Assembly: GCA_947502645.1 (NCBI GenBank) | Contig: CANNAD010000001.1 | Coordinates: 868,001-932,000 of the forward strand | DNA from: an uncultured Micrococcaceae bacterium | GTDB taxonomy: Bacteria > Actinomycetota > Actinomycetes > Actinomycetales > Micrococcaceae | Length of the DNA: 64,000 bases | Direction of reading: 5' to 3' | Shown: piece by piece, positions 18,007 to 25,728 of the stretch | Layout of the letters: every line of letters begins with the position of its first letter | How positions within the stretch are numbered: position 1 is the first letter of the stretch | Made by a program: the position numbers and the translations under genes | The notes under the pieces: model-generated | What the model was told of the DNA's origin: nothing | The model's input: only the letters and a program-made list of their open reading frames with translations | Database searches by the model: none

Positions 18007-18074
18007 CCGCCCTCACTTGTTGTTGGAATAACGCGGATTCACCGGTCAGAGCAACAATAAGTGCGGGCGGATCG
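18007..18074. repeat. Imperfect palindrome, right flank of the DUF559 gene
   Basis: Left arm 18007-18025 pairs with 18052-18070 at 17 of 19 positions. The 23 bp at 18052-18074 are identical to 16997-17019, in the same orientation, giving direct repeats 1055 bp apart around the DUF559 gene. A single consensus DnaA box (17986-17994) lies just outside. Confidence 0.8.
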
Positions 18075-18083
18075 CGGAGAACG

Positions 18084-19769
18084 TCAGAACAGACCCAGCG
18101 GGCTTCCGTCCTCGGCAACGTCCATGCGCATGGCCGCTGGTTCCTTGGGCAGACCCGGCATTGTCATGACGGCGCCTGTGAGCGCGACGATAAAGCCCGC
18201 TCCGGTCTTGGGAATCAGATCCCGAACGTGAACGGTGAAGCCCTTGGGCGCACCCAGCTTCGAGGCATCGTCCGAGAATGAGTACTGGGTTTTTGCCATA
18301 CAGACCGGCAGGTTGTCCCACCCGTTGCGCTCAATTTCGGCCAGGCGCCGCAGCGCTCCGACACTGAACTCGACGTCGTCCGCTCCGTAGACTTCCTGGA
18401 CCACTGTCCGGATCTTGTCCACGACCGGCATTTCCAGATCGTAGAGATGCCGGAAGTCATTGGGCTTTTCCAGAGCGGCCAGCACAGCGGTTGCCAGCGC
18501 GTCCCCGCCGTCGCCGCCGCCACCGTGGGCCCAGACGTCGGCAACTGCGGCCTCCACGCCTTCCTTGGCACACCAGGCCATGATCCAGTCCAGTTCGGCG
18601 TCGGTGTCTGTGACAAAACGGTTGATGCCGACGACGGGGGTCAGCCCGAACTTCTCGACGTTTCGGATGTGACGCTCAAGGTTGGCCACGCCCTCTTCCA
18701 TCGCGGGAACATTGGGTTCGGTCAGGTCCGTCTTGGGAACCCCGCCGTGCATTTTGAGCGCACGAACGGTGGCGACGATGACGACGGCGGACGGGGCCAC
18801 ATCCGCGTACCGCGCTTTGATGTCCATGAACTTTTCGGCACCGAGGTCTGCGCCGAATCCCGCTTCGGTGACGACGACGTCGGCGAGTTTCCGGGCGGTG
18901 AGCGTGGCAAGGGCCGAGTTGCAGCCGTGGGCGATGTTGGCAAAGGGACCGCCGTGCACCAGTGCCGGGGTCCCGGCGATGGTCTGCACGAGATTCGGTT
19001 TGATGGCGTCCTTGAGGATTAGCGTGAGCACACCGGCAACACCGAGATCGTTGACGGTCACGGGTTTGCGGTCATAGGTGTACCCGAAGGTCATCCGGCC
19101 CAGCCGGGACTTGAGGTCTGCAAGGTCACTGGCGAGGCAGAAGACGGCCATGATTTCCGAGGCGACGGTGATGTCGAAGCCGTCCTGTCGCGGGGTCCCC
19201 TGAGTCGGCCCGCCGAGACCAATCACTACTTCCCGCAGTGCGCGGTCGTTCATGTCGAGTACGCGTTTGAAGGTGATGCGCCGGGGGTCAATGTTGAGTG
19301 CGTTGCCCTGGTAGATGTGATTGTCTACCAGTGCCATGAGCGCGTTGTTCGCTGAGGTGATGGCGTGGAAATCGCCGGTGAAGTGCAGGTTGATCTCTTC
19401 CATGGGCAGGACCTGTGAGCGTCCTCCGCCGGCAGCGCCACCCTTCATGCCCAGTACCGGGCCCAGGGATGGTTCACGGAGCGCGATCATGACGTTCTTG
19501 CCGGCCTTCGTCAGGGCATCGGCGAGCCCCACGGTCATCGTGGATTTGCCCTCACCAGCAGGGGTGGGGCTCATGGCTGACACGAGCACTACCTGTCCGG
19601 GCGCCTTGCCGGTTTCCGGCAGTTGCAGCGGGTCAATCTTGGCCTTGTACCGCCCGTATTGCTCCAACGCCTCGTCGGGGATGCCAGCCTTGCGCGCAAT
19701 GTCCTGAATGGGCTGCATCACCGCCTGCCGGGCGATCTCGAGGTTGTTCAGGGCAGGTGTGTCAGACAT
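18084..19769 (-). CDS. fhs: Formate--tetrahydrofolate ligase
   Basis: 561 residues, the normal size. The P-loop [20 protein letters not shown] is the ATP-binding signature of 10-formyl-THF synthetase. Also visible are [20 protein letters not shown] and [14 protein letters not shown], both family signatures. It makes 10-formyl-THF from formate, ATP and THF in one-carbon metabolism in the cytoplasm. GGAGGA precedes the ATG. It appears monocistronic. Confidence 0.98.
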   Translation of the reverse strand: MSDTPALNNLEIARQAVMQPIQDIARKAGIPDEALEQYGRYKAKIDPLQLPETGKAPGQVVLVSAMSPTPAGEGKSTMTVGLADALTKAGKNVMIALREPSLGPVLGMKGGAAGGGRSQVLPMEEINLHFTGDFHAITSANNALMALVDNHIYQGNALNIDPRRITFKRVLDMNDRALREVVIGLGGPTQGTPRQDGFDITVASEIMAVFCLASDLADLKSRLGRMTFGYTYDRKPVTVNDLGVAGVLTLILKDAIKPNLVQTIAGTPALVHGGPFANIAHGCNSALATLTARKLADVVVTEAGFGADLGAEKFMDIKARYADVAPSAVVIVATVRALKMHGGVPKTDLTEPNVPAMEEGVANLERHIRNVEKFGLTPVVGINRFVTDTDAELDWIMAWCAKEGVEAAVADVWAHGGGGDGGDALATAVLAALEKPNDFRHLYDLEMPVVDKIRTVVQEVYGADDVEFSVGALRRLAEIERNGWDNLPVCMAKTQYSFSDDASKLGAPKGFTVHVRDLIPKTGAGFIVALTGAVMTMPGLPKEPAAMRMDVAEDGSPLGLF

Positions 19770-19830
19770 TCGGTCCTCCGGCTGTGGTACGTCGTCGTAC
19801 AGGTCACAACCTATCAGCGACGGCGGACAA

Positions 19831-20595
19831 TTACAGCAGTTCCGCGCGCTCCAGAATGTATCGTGTCATCGGTTCGTAGAGTCCGGGGCAGACGTTGTCA
19901 TCCAGCGGTACGGCTACCCGCAATTGGCCCTCGGCTTCGGAGACGAAAAGCCCGGGGTCGTTGCAGTCCGCGAACCCGATCGTTTCGATTCCCTGGCTCG
20001 CTGCGTAGCCGGCGTACCCGTGATCCGCGACCACGAGTTCGGGCAGTTCCAGTCCACGTTCCCGGAGCAATTCGAGGCTCAGTTTCATCTGGTGCGGGTA
20101 ATGGGTGTGTGCCAGACCGCCGTGCTGATGCCAGACCAACACCCCGAAAAGTTGCCGGATATCCCCTTCGAGGAACCGGTTGCCCTCCGGTACACGCACG
20201 ACGACGGCCCCCGCCTTCTCAGCTGCGTCGGCCAGTTGCGCGTGGACCGGGAGGAGGCCCGCGGGGTGTCCGGTGGCGAAGAGGATCCGCTTGCGTGCCC
20301 GCACTGCATCGCCGAATACTGTGGCAAAGCGATCGAGGGCTGCGACGCATTTCTCGGCGGATATGGTGTCCTGTCCCTCTTGGAGTTCGAGGTCGTTACT
20401 GGTTCCCACCTTCTCGTGCATGAGGTCGAACACTTCGTCGAAGGTCCACTCGCGTGAGAGTTGGACCCCGAATTCGAGGTGTTCGTTGCCGTCGCAGAAC
20501 CACCGCATGTGCTTCAGATTGTCCTGCCGCGGGGTTGCTACGCGGCCGGTGATTTTGACGGAGTCCAGGTATTCAGCAAGCTCGTTGGGGGTCAC
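19831..20595 (-). CDS. Conserved protein, possible phosphatase-like fold, not identified
   Basis: 254 residues, soluble, no signal peptide. Notable segments are [37 protein letters not shown] and [20 protein letters not shown]. The His- and Asp-rich motifs suggest a metal-dependent hydrolase or nucleotide-binding fold, but I cannot assign a family from memory. It is encoded 39 bp after mshA on the same strand and may be cotranscribed with it. The start is GTG, shortly after GGAAG. Confidence 0.72.
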   Translation of the reverse strand: MTPNELAEYLDSVKITGRVATPRQDNLKHMRWFCDGNEHLEFGVQLSREWTFDEVFDLMHEKVGTSNDLELQEGQDTISAEKCVAALDRFATVFGDAVRARKRILFATGHPAGLLPVHAQLADAAEKAGAVVVRVPEGNRFLEGDIRQLFGVLVWHQHGGLAHTHYPHQMKLSLELLRERGLELPELVVADHGYAGYAASQGIETIGFADCNDPGLFVSEAEGQLRVAVPLDDNVCPGLYEPMTRYILERAELL

Positions 20596-20634
20596 GCTTC
20601 CATCCTAGGGGGCCTTGGTCGGAAGCCGTCGTCG

Positions 20635-21867
20635 TCAGGTTGTTGTGTAGTCTGCAACCGCGTTGCGGTAGCTCTGCGCGGTGAGCATGGCGGTGCGGTT
20701 CCAGCCGAAGGCGCGGGCGTGGATGGCTGCGCCGCTGGCGAGTCTCTGCCGGAGGTCGACGTCGTCGTACAGTCTTTCCAGCTCGGACGCCCAACGGACT
20801 GGATCGTGTCCGTCAACAAGGAGGCCGGTGCGTTGGTGGCTCACTGCCTGCGGCAGGCCTCCGACGTTCGCGGCGAGCACCGGAGTCCCGCAGGCCTGGG
20901 CTTCGAGCGCCACGAGCCCGAAGGATTCGCTGAAGGACGGCATAACGACGACGTCGGCTGCGCGGAACCACGTGACGAGTGCTGTGGGTTCGACGGCGGG
21001 AAGCAGGGTGACCTTGTCCTGTAGGCGGAGTGATCGGACGAGGGGTTCGAGCTGCAGTTCGTCGGCGCCGCTGGGTGATCCAAGAATGGTGATCGCCAAG
21101 GGGATGTCCGGCCTGCGTTCCAGAAGCCGGGCTGCGGCTTCGATGAGGACCTGCGGGCCCTTGAGACGCTGAATCCTGCCGGCGAACACCAGATGGAACG
21201 CGTCCGGCCTGATATTCAGCGCGGCCCGGTCCGAGGGTGCGGGGTGGAACACGTCCAGGTTCACTCCGGGCGGTATGACGTCGATGCCGTTGCTGGCGGC
21301 CCCGTAGTGAGTGTGGAGTTCGTTGGCTTCGCGGCGGGTGTTGGCAATGAGGCGGGTGGCGCCGTCGACTATTCGCTGTTCACCATTGATGCGGACGGGG
21401 GGCTCAACGTTTCCATGGGCGGCAGTTCGGAGATTCTTCACTCTGGCCATGGTGTGCATGGTGTGTACGAGGGGAAGGTTCCACCTTTTGGCGATGCGCA
21501 GACCGGCGATCCCGGACACCCAGTAGTGGGAGTGGATGACATCAAAGTGACCGTCAGCGAGATGGTCCTGAACTGCGTGGACGGCGTCGACGAGCGAGTC
21601 GTGCAGTTCGGGGAGTTCTTCCTTGGCTACTCTTTGACGCGGGCCTGCGGGTACGTGGCGCACGATGACTCCGGGTGCCAGCTCTTCGCTGTCGGTCTGG
21701 TCTTCGGCATGTGCCCGGGTGAAGATTTCGACGTCGATCCCCGCCTTGGCAAGCTCGCGTGCCACGGAGCTGATGTAGACGTTCATGCCTCCCGCGTCAC
21801 CGGAGCCGGGCTGTTCGAGGGGTGAGGTGTGCAGCGACAGCATCGCCACTCGCTGGACGTTGGTCAC
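20635..21867 (-). CDS. mshA: D-inositol-3-phosphate glycosyltransferase (mycothiol biosynthesis)
   Basis: 410 residues from the GTG at 21867, preceded by GAGGAGGAG; a slightly longer frame begins at 21882. GT-B fold (GT4): LHTSPLEQPGSGDAGGMNVY is the MshA N-terminal signature, and the C-terminal domain has VFAGRIQRLKGPQVLIEA and PSFSESFGLVALEAQACGTP with the E(x7)E motif. MshA joins UDP-GlcNAc to inositol-3-phosphate, the first step of mycothiol synthesis, and uses the product of ino1 encoded 4 kb away. It is directly downstream of the accessory ABC operon but probably has its own promoter in the 104-bp gap. Confidence 0.95.
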   Translation of the reverse strand: MTNVQRVAMLSLHTSPLEQPGSGDAGGMNVYISSVARELAKAGIDVEIFTRAHAEDQTDSEELAPGVIVRHVPAGPRQRVAKEELPELHDSLVDAVHAVQDHLADGHFDVIHSHYWVSGIAGLRIAKRWNLPLVHTMHTMARVKNLRTAAHGNVEPPVRINGEQRIVDGATRLIANTRREANELHTHYGAASNGIDVIPPGVNLDVFHPAPSDRAALNIRPDAFHLVFAGRIQRLKGPQVLIEAAARLLERRPDIPLAITILGSPSGADELQLEPLVRSLRLQDKVTLLPAVEPTALVTWFRAADVVVMPSFSESFGLVALEAQACGTPVLAANVGGLPQAVSHQRTGLLVDGHDPVRWASELERLYDDVDLRQRLASGAAIHARAFGWNRTAMLTAQSYRNAVADYTTT

Positions 21868-21971
21868 GGCACTCCTCCTCAATTTCTCGACAGCGTGGGC
21901 GGTCTACTGTAGCTGGACCGCTTCCCACTGCACAGAGGCCAATATGAGCTTATAACGCTGACTGGTGAGTT

Positions 21972-22622
21972 TCATTCCGCGTGTGTGCCCCACATGCTTT
22001 GGGTAGGCTGGCGCCGACTGAATGCGGCGTCCGCCATGAGCCATATGAATACCGCTGAGAGGCTGAGCACGGCGGCCGGGATGAGTACGTCATCGGTAGC
22101 AGCGTTGTAGATGACGTTCCATTCCCAGGGAACGAGTCCAGGAATGGTGTTCAGGATGATGAAGACGGGCGGGAGGAAACCAGCCCAATTGACGCCAACG
22201 CCTAGTCCTGCGGCTAGTGTCAACGCTAGTAGCAGGATGAAGATACTCACGATACGACTCCAGCCAACGTCAGTCGGGTACATTGCAGCGGCGATCATTG
22301 CTGTTGAAATACTCATTGCTGTGATGAGCCCAACATTCGCTAAGCGCAGGAGTGCCATGCTGTGGGGGCTGGACGCGGTGAGCCACGACGACTTGTCGGG
22401 AATGAGGGTCGCTACCAGCACCAAGGGGACGCATAACCCAATGGCGCCAAGTTGTTCGAGCGCTGCGCTGACGGAGGATACTCCTGGGTCGATTCTGGGA
22501 ACTGCTACGCGTGCGCTCAGAACCGCAGCGATCCAGGATGCAGCCCACCACGAAAGCCATACCTTGTTCACGCCACGATGTTGCAGGAGTAAAGCGGGGG
22601 CGGGCACCGATATTACGGCCAT
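21972..22622 (-). CDS. Six-helix membrane protein of the accessory ABC operon
   Basis: 216 residues with about six hydrophobic segments and no recognisable catalytic motif. It overlaps the stop region of the preceding membrane-protein gene by 10 bp and is the last gene of the operon that starts near 25650. It is likely a second membrane subunit of the transporter driven by the ATPase at 23914-24672. I do not recognise the family. The body appears less GC-rich than neighbouring housekeeping genes. Confidence 0.75.
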   Translation of the reverse strand: MAVISVPAPALLLQHRGVNKVWLSWWAASWIAAVLSARVAVPRIDPGVSSVSAALEQLGAIGLCVPLVLVATLIPDKSSWLTASSPHSMALLRLANVGLITAMSISTAMIAAAMYPTDVGWSRIVSIFILLLALTLAAGLGVGVNWAGFLPPVFIILNTIPGLVPWEWNVIYNAATDDVLIPAAVLSLSAVFIWLMADAAFSRRQPTQSMWGTHAE

Positions 22623-23917
22623 ATCACCTCATCAAGAGCACAGGTACTGATGTGCTGCTCGTTTTCCTCAAACCAGAATTTCCGCTCTGACTGGGTCAGT
22701 CCCGCCAACGCTTGCGCCAAGGCAGGTGCTTCTGAGAGTTTTGGATCCAAGAGCCACGGAGCACCAGTGAAAGTCACCATTTCCTGCAGACTGATCCCTT
22801 GTTCGATGCGCCACCATGCGTAGAGGCCGGCAGCCGTGAGTTGGGCATTCTCCCCGCGAAGGGGGCACTGGTAGAAGATCTGTTCCCCCAGAGACGCAAG
22901 CAACATGTCACGATCTATCGTCAACGATGGAATGGTATTCCCGTTCATCGGCGCCAACGGCACTGCCCCCTGCTGAGGCTGATTGGTGCTGTCGAGTTCT
23001 TCCGGCCGTAGGAACGCGGGCAGAGCCTTGACTGCGGTGGAAGTGATCGAGTGAAATTCCGGCAGGACTGCGGCGTGCGCGCCGTCCGTGCATACGCGGG
23101 GTTCGTTCCCAATGCAGACGCGCTCCTCAGATCCCGGGATAGGGATGAGTGCGGACCCGAGAAACCCGGCAACCGTTAGGCTGGCGATGGCGGCCCACGC
23201 ACCAACCTCCATTAGCTTCCGCAAACTGGTTGCCACCGCATAGAAAAACAACGCAATCCCACTCCAGAACAGCAGCTTCGCGAGAAGCTGGAAGTTCGCG
23301 GGCTCAAGATATGTCCATGGTCGACCGTCGGAAAGCAGCACGCCGAAGAGCGGGGTGTCCGTCAGATAGAACACGGGAATGACGTAGGAGGCGTAACTGA
23401 GAATGAGTGCTAGCGGGATAGCTACTTCTGAGCGAAGGTAGCGCCCCAGAGCTGTGCCGACCGCGGACCATGCGATGGCTGAAGCCCATGCGATGAGCAG
23501 CACCAGGGACAACTCCGCGCTTCCGGCAAGTTCACTGGGCCCCCGTGCCACGGTCATTGCCAGCATCGCAAGGAAGACAGTGGTATAGGCAATGACCCCC
23601 AGCAGCGCACAGGCGACGATGGGTTGGTGGTAGACCCCCCTGACTCCCCGAGCTGATGCTGCTGTCCACTCGGAGAGGCCACTTCGCTTGATGCTACCGG
23701 CTAGCCAAGCCGCGCTGGTACAGATGGTCAGGGAGCCGAATACAGTGCTCAACAGAAAGCCGCTCATCGTTGACGGGAACCAGCCGAGCCAAACCTCTTG
23801 AAGCAGTACCAGCGGGTAAATCATCGAAAGCACGTAAATCACAAATAGTGTGACGAGTGAGCGTTTGGGGTGTGGGAGTAAGAGCGGGAGAGCTAGTCGA
23901 CTTTTCGTCGCGATCAT
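22613..23917 (-). CDS. ABC transporter membrane protein with Cys-containing extracytoplasmic domain
   Basis: 434 residues. Seven hydrophobic segments lie between about 23 and 260, followed by a 170-residue C-terminal domain that should be outside. This domain has four Cys (268, 276, about 356 and 427); the first pair lies in CIGNEPRVC and is followed by H281 and LPEF. Such a pattern suggests a disulfide-stabilised substrate- or target-binding domain. The 4-bp overlap with the ATPase stop (ATGA) couples their translation. Possible functions are export of, or immunity to, the small peptides encoded upstream; this is inference. The family was not identified. Confidence 0.78.
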   Translation of the reverse strand: MIATKSRLALPLLLPHPKRSLVTLFVIYVLSMIYPLVLLQEVWLGWFPSTMSGFLLSTVFGSLTICTSAAWLAGSIKRSGLSEWTAASARGVRGVYHQPIVACALLGVIAYTTVFLAMLAMTVARGPSELAGSAELSLVLLIAWASAIAWSAVGTALGRYLRSEVAIPLALILSYASYVIPVFYLTDTPLFGVLLSDGRPWTYLEPANFQLLAKLLFWSGIALFFYAVATSLRKLMEVGAWAAIASLTVAGFLGSALIPIPGSEERVCIGNEPRVCTDGAHAAVLPEFHSITSTAVKALPAFLRPEELDSTNQPQQGAVPLAPMNGNTIPSLTIDRDMLLASLGEQIFYQCPLRGENAQLTAAGLYAWWRIEQGISLQEMVTFTGAPWLLDPKLSEAPALAQALAGLTQSERKFWFEENEQHISTCALDEVIWP

Positions 23918-24672
23918 ACTGACCCAGCAGCATTGCGGTCAGTGCTCGCGATCACAGCTTGGCGCAACTTCTCGCCTAGCTGGTCCGCTGGAACGTCCAG
24001 ATCGGTTCCTGAGAGGTCAGCGGAGATGCGGCCTCGGTCGAGGACCAGTACTCGTGAAGCAGTGCGAACGACGTCGTCGACCAGATGTGAAGAGTAGAGC
24101 ACAGTGGTTGCCTCGCTTAGTGTCCTCAACATGGCTAGGTAGCTCTCCCGCTGCGCTGGATCCAATCCGGTGGTCGGTTCATCCAGTAGAAGGAATTGAG
24201 GATCGCCAACAATTGCGGATGCGAGAATGACACGTTGCCGCTCGCCGCCTGAAAGACTTTTGATGGTTCTCGTGCGGAGCTCGGTGGCGTTGCAAACCTC
24301 GAGGGCGCGCAAGGCCCTCCCCCGACGCTCGCGCGCAGAAACCCGCTTCAGCCAAGCGGCGTACTCGACGAAACGATCGACACGCATGCCACCTGGATAT
24401 CCAGGTCCTTGCGGTACCCAGCCCATCAGGGATAGGTGGGTAGTCATTTCGCCACTGGACTTATAAAGCTGTCCGCCGCTCGTCTCAACGGTACCCGACG
24501 TAGGTTTTTGAACCCCCGCGAGAATGCGTATGAGGGTGGTCTTCCCGGCACCATTACGGCCCAGCAAGGCGGTCAAGCCCTGTGACATTTCCAAGGACAG
24601 TTCGGAGAGAACGAGCTGACCGCGCTTCTGTACGGAAACGCGGTCCAGGTTAATTCGATAGTTTTTTGCCAC
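23914..24672 (-). CDS. ABC transporter ATP-binding protein of the accessory operon
   Basis: 252 residues. Walker A GRNGAGKTTLIRILAG, Q-loop in LMGWVPQGPGYPGGM, signature LSGGERQRVILASAI, Walker B FLLLDEPTTGLDPAQ, switch His in SSHLVDDV. This is the single-cassette ABC-2/DRA-type ATPase that pairs with separate membrane proteins, here the next two genes. Start is GTG with only a weak AGGTCC upstream, so it may depend on translational coupling to the small ORF ending 15 bp before it. Confidence 0.93.
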   Translation of the reverse strand: MAKNYRINLDRVSVQKRGQLVLSELSLEMSQGLTALLGRNGAGKTTLIRILAGVQKPTSGTVETSGGQLYKSSGEMTTHLSLMGWVPQGPGYPGGMRVDRFVEYAAWLKRVSARERRGRALRALEVCNATELRTRTIKSLSGGERQRVILASAIVGDPQFLLLDEPTTGLDPAQRESYLAMLRTLSEATTVLYSSHLVDDVVRTASRVLVLDRGRISADLSGTDLDVPADQLGEKLRQAVIASTDRNAAGSV

Positions 24673-24687
24673 GTAGGACCTAGTAGC

Positions 24688-24828
24688 TTACAGACCAATA
24701 ACCGGAGGGATCCGGCGCCAATGGGAGGTCGCGCGAAACTCGTGAGTTGATGCTTGTCGAGGCGCAGTAAGTTGATGGGAAGCGACAACAGCCCCACCGG
24801 TGCTGATGTTGCTAGTGCTTGTCTCCAA
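24688..24828 (-). CDS. Possible 46-aa peptide, TTG start (small-ORF cluster)
   Basis: ACTGGAGG lies 4 bp before a TTG codon that opens a 46-codon frame rich in Ser, Thr, Ala and His, with no Cys and a basic/hydrophobic end (HWRRIPPVIGL). It begins 16 bp after the preceding 51-aa ORF and ends 15 bp before the ABC ATPase. The compact spacing supports translation, but the TTG start and short length make this uncertain. No family was recognised. Confidence 0.35.
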   Translation of the reverse strand: METSTSNISTGGAVVASHQLTAPRQASTHEFRATSHWRRIPPVIGL

Positions 24829-24844
24829 AGGCCCTCCAGTAGCG

Positions 24845-25000
24845 TCAAAAGCGAGGCAGCAGCATATCCGCAAGCCGAATTGTGGTTACCATCCAATCAC
24901 GGAATCGATCGAGGAGTGCCAACAGAGAAACAGCCGTTAAAAGCGGAAGCCCGCGCATGGAAGCGCGGGCTTCTCCGAATGGGATTCTGAATGTTGTCAT
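24845..25000 (-). CDS. 51-aa amphipathic/hydrophobic peptide in the ABC operon
   Basis: AAAGGAGG followed by ATCTG and ATG is one of the strongest ribosome-binding sites in the window. The peptide starts MTTFRIPFGEARASMRG, has a hydrophobic centre (LPLLTAVSLLALL) and ends with an amphipathic stretch containing RFRDWMV and RLADMLLPRF. One short membrane helix is likely. It is the third of up to four small ORFs that precede the ABC genes. It could be a secreted peptide, a small transporter subunit or a leader; no known family was recognised. Confidence 0.6.
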   Translation of the reverse strand: MTTFRIPFGEARASMRGLPLLTAVSLLALLDRFRDWMVTTIRLADMLLPRF

Positions 25001-25036
25001 CAGATCCTCCTTTGCGACGGCGGCATCTGGCGGTGA

Positions 25037-25348
25037 TTACTTGATGTAGAGGTGATGATGTGGCAACGCAAGATGTTGGACGTCAGTTCTGGCCTCGCTG
25101 GATCTCGCTGAGACGAAGCGTATTCGTTCCCAGAGCGAGACACTGTTTCGCAGTTTTCGCAGCATGAGTTGCACCTCCTTTCGTGACAGATAGTTGGGCA
25201 TCGTCCCGCTGGTACTGCCAGAATGTCCGCCTGATTCGACGTCGTCGTCGAAGGTGGTGAGGTTTCCGGACATGACAAACTCGCCGCGGACAGCAGGCTG
25301 GGGCAGGGTTCTGACGGATTGAGCGATGGTTGTGTGCAGGGTTGGCAC
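25037..25348 (-). CDS. 103-aa ORF of the small-peptide cluster, with a strong internal start at 25165
   Basis: The GTG at 25348 follows GGGAGA by 5 bp. The N-terminal half contains SGNLTTFDDDVESGGHSGS, acidic and Gly/Ser-rich like a leader or linker. Inside the frame AAAGGAGGTG lies 8 bp before an in-frame ATG (25165), which would give a 42-aa basic peptide beginning MLRKLRNSVSLWERIRF and ending with a His cluster, HHHLYIK. Either the 103-aa product, the 42-aa product or both are made. There is no Cys, so it is not a lanthipeptide. Family unknown. The next small ORF begins 36 bp downstream. Confidence 0.5.
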   Translation of the reverse strand: MPTLHTTIAQSVRTLPQPAVRGEFVMSGNLTTFDDDVESGGHSGSTSGTMPNYLSRKEVQLMLRKLRNSVSLWERIRFVSARSSEARTDVQHLALPHHHLYIK

Positions 25349-25442
25349 AGTGTTCTCCCGTGATGGAAATGGATATTTGTTGAGTTGCCGGTAGACGGCG
25401 GGTGAAACAGGGGTGGGCCGCGAGAGGGCGTACCGACAGGCT

Positions 25443-25462
25443 AAAAATGGACAGAAATGTCC
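25443..25462 (-). terminator. Weak attenuator-like hairpin after the 22-aa ORF
   Basis: On the minus strand GGACA-TTTC-TGTCC is followed by ATTTTT. The stem is only 5 bp, but position and T-tract are those of an intrinsic terminator between the 22-aa ORF and the rest of the operon. It could act as an attenuator. Confidence 0.25.
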
Positions 25463-25503
25463 CCTTGGCCAAAGGCGGGGGTTACATCCGGTTCTAGCGG
25501 GAG

Positions 25504-25572
25504 TTAGTGCGCCGCAGGGAAGAAGGCGGGCCGGAGCGTGACGGTAAAGATGCCGTCCAGATTGCTATTCAC
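25504..25572 (-). CDS. 22-aa ORF with a very strong ribosome-binding site, first of the cluster
   Basis: AAAAAGGAGGTG stands 8-9 bp before a GTG that opens a 22-codon frame (MNSNLDGIFTVTLRP, then AFFPAAH) closed by TAA. Such a strong site for so short a frame suggests that translation itself matters. It may be a regulatory leader peptide for the operon, given the T-tract hairpin at 25443-25462, or a tiny secreted peptide. There is no recognisable family. Confidence 0.5.
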   Translation of the reverse strand: MNSNLDGIFTVTLRPAFFPAAH

Positions 25573-25631
25573 GAAAACCCACCTCCTTTTTCTTTACTGC
25601 GAGCGGACAGAAACGGTGCGCATAGTTCGAG

Positions 25632-25645
25632 CTACCTATTGGTAG
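25632..25645. promoter_or_regulatory. Short dyad in the leader of the small-peptide/ABC operon
   Basis: CTACC-TATT-GGTAG is a perfect 5-bp-arm inverted repeat lying just downstream of the -10 element and 60 bp before the 22-aa ORF. It may be an operator; no regulator gene is adjacent. Confidence 0.3.
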
Positions 25646-25659
25646 GTCTCAATCGCACT

Positions 25660-25687
25660 TCTATAACGTACAACACATATGCAGCAA
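25660..25687 (-). promoter_or_regulatory. Putative promoter of the small-peptide/ABC operon
   Basis: On the minus strand TTGCTG (25687-25682), a 16-bp spacer and TATAGA (25665-25660) form a reasonable sigma-70-type promoter in AT-rich DNA, immediately upstream of the dyad at 25632-25645 and the 22-aa ORF. Confidence 0.45.
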
Positions 25688-25728
25688 ATTCCTAGCGACT
25701 GCACAACTTTTTTCAGAAAATTAGTGGC

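Noticed and set aside
25083-25472. 129-codon minus-strand frame overlapping the 103-aa ORF
   Set aside because: No ribosome-binding site, Arg/His-rich shadow composition; the overlapping frames at 25037-25348 have real initiation signals.
21972-25690. Lanthipeptide, lasso-peptide or thiopeptide biosynthesis cluster
   Set aside because: No LanM/LanB/LanC, lasso cyclase or YcaO-like enzyme is present and the small ORFs lack Cys; only transport genes accompany them.
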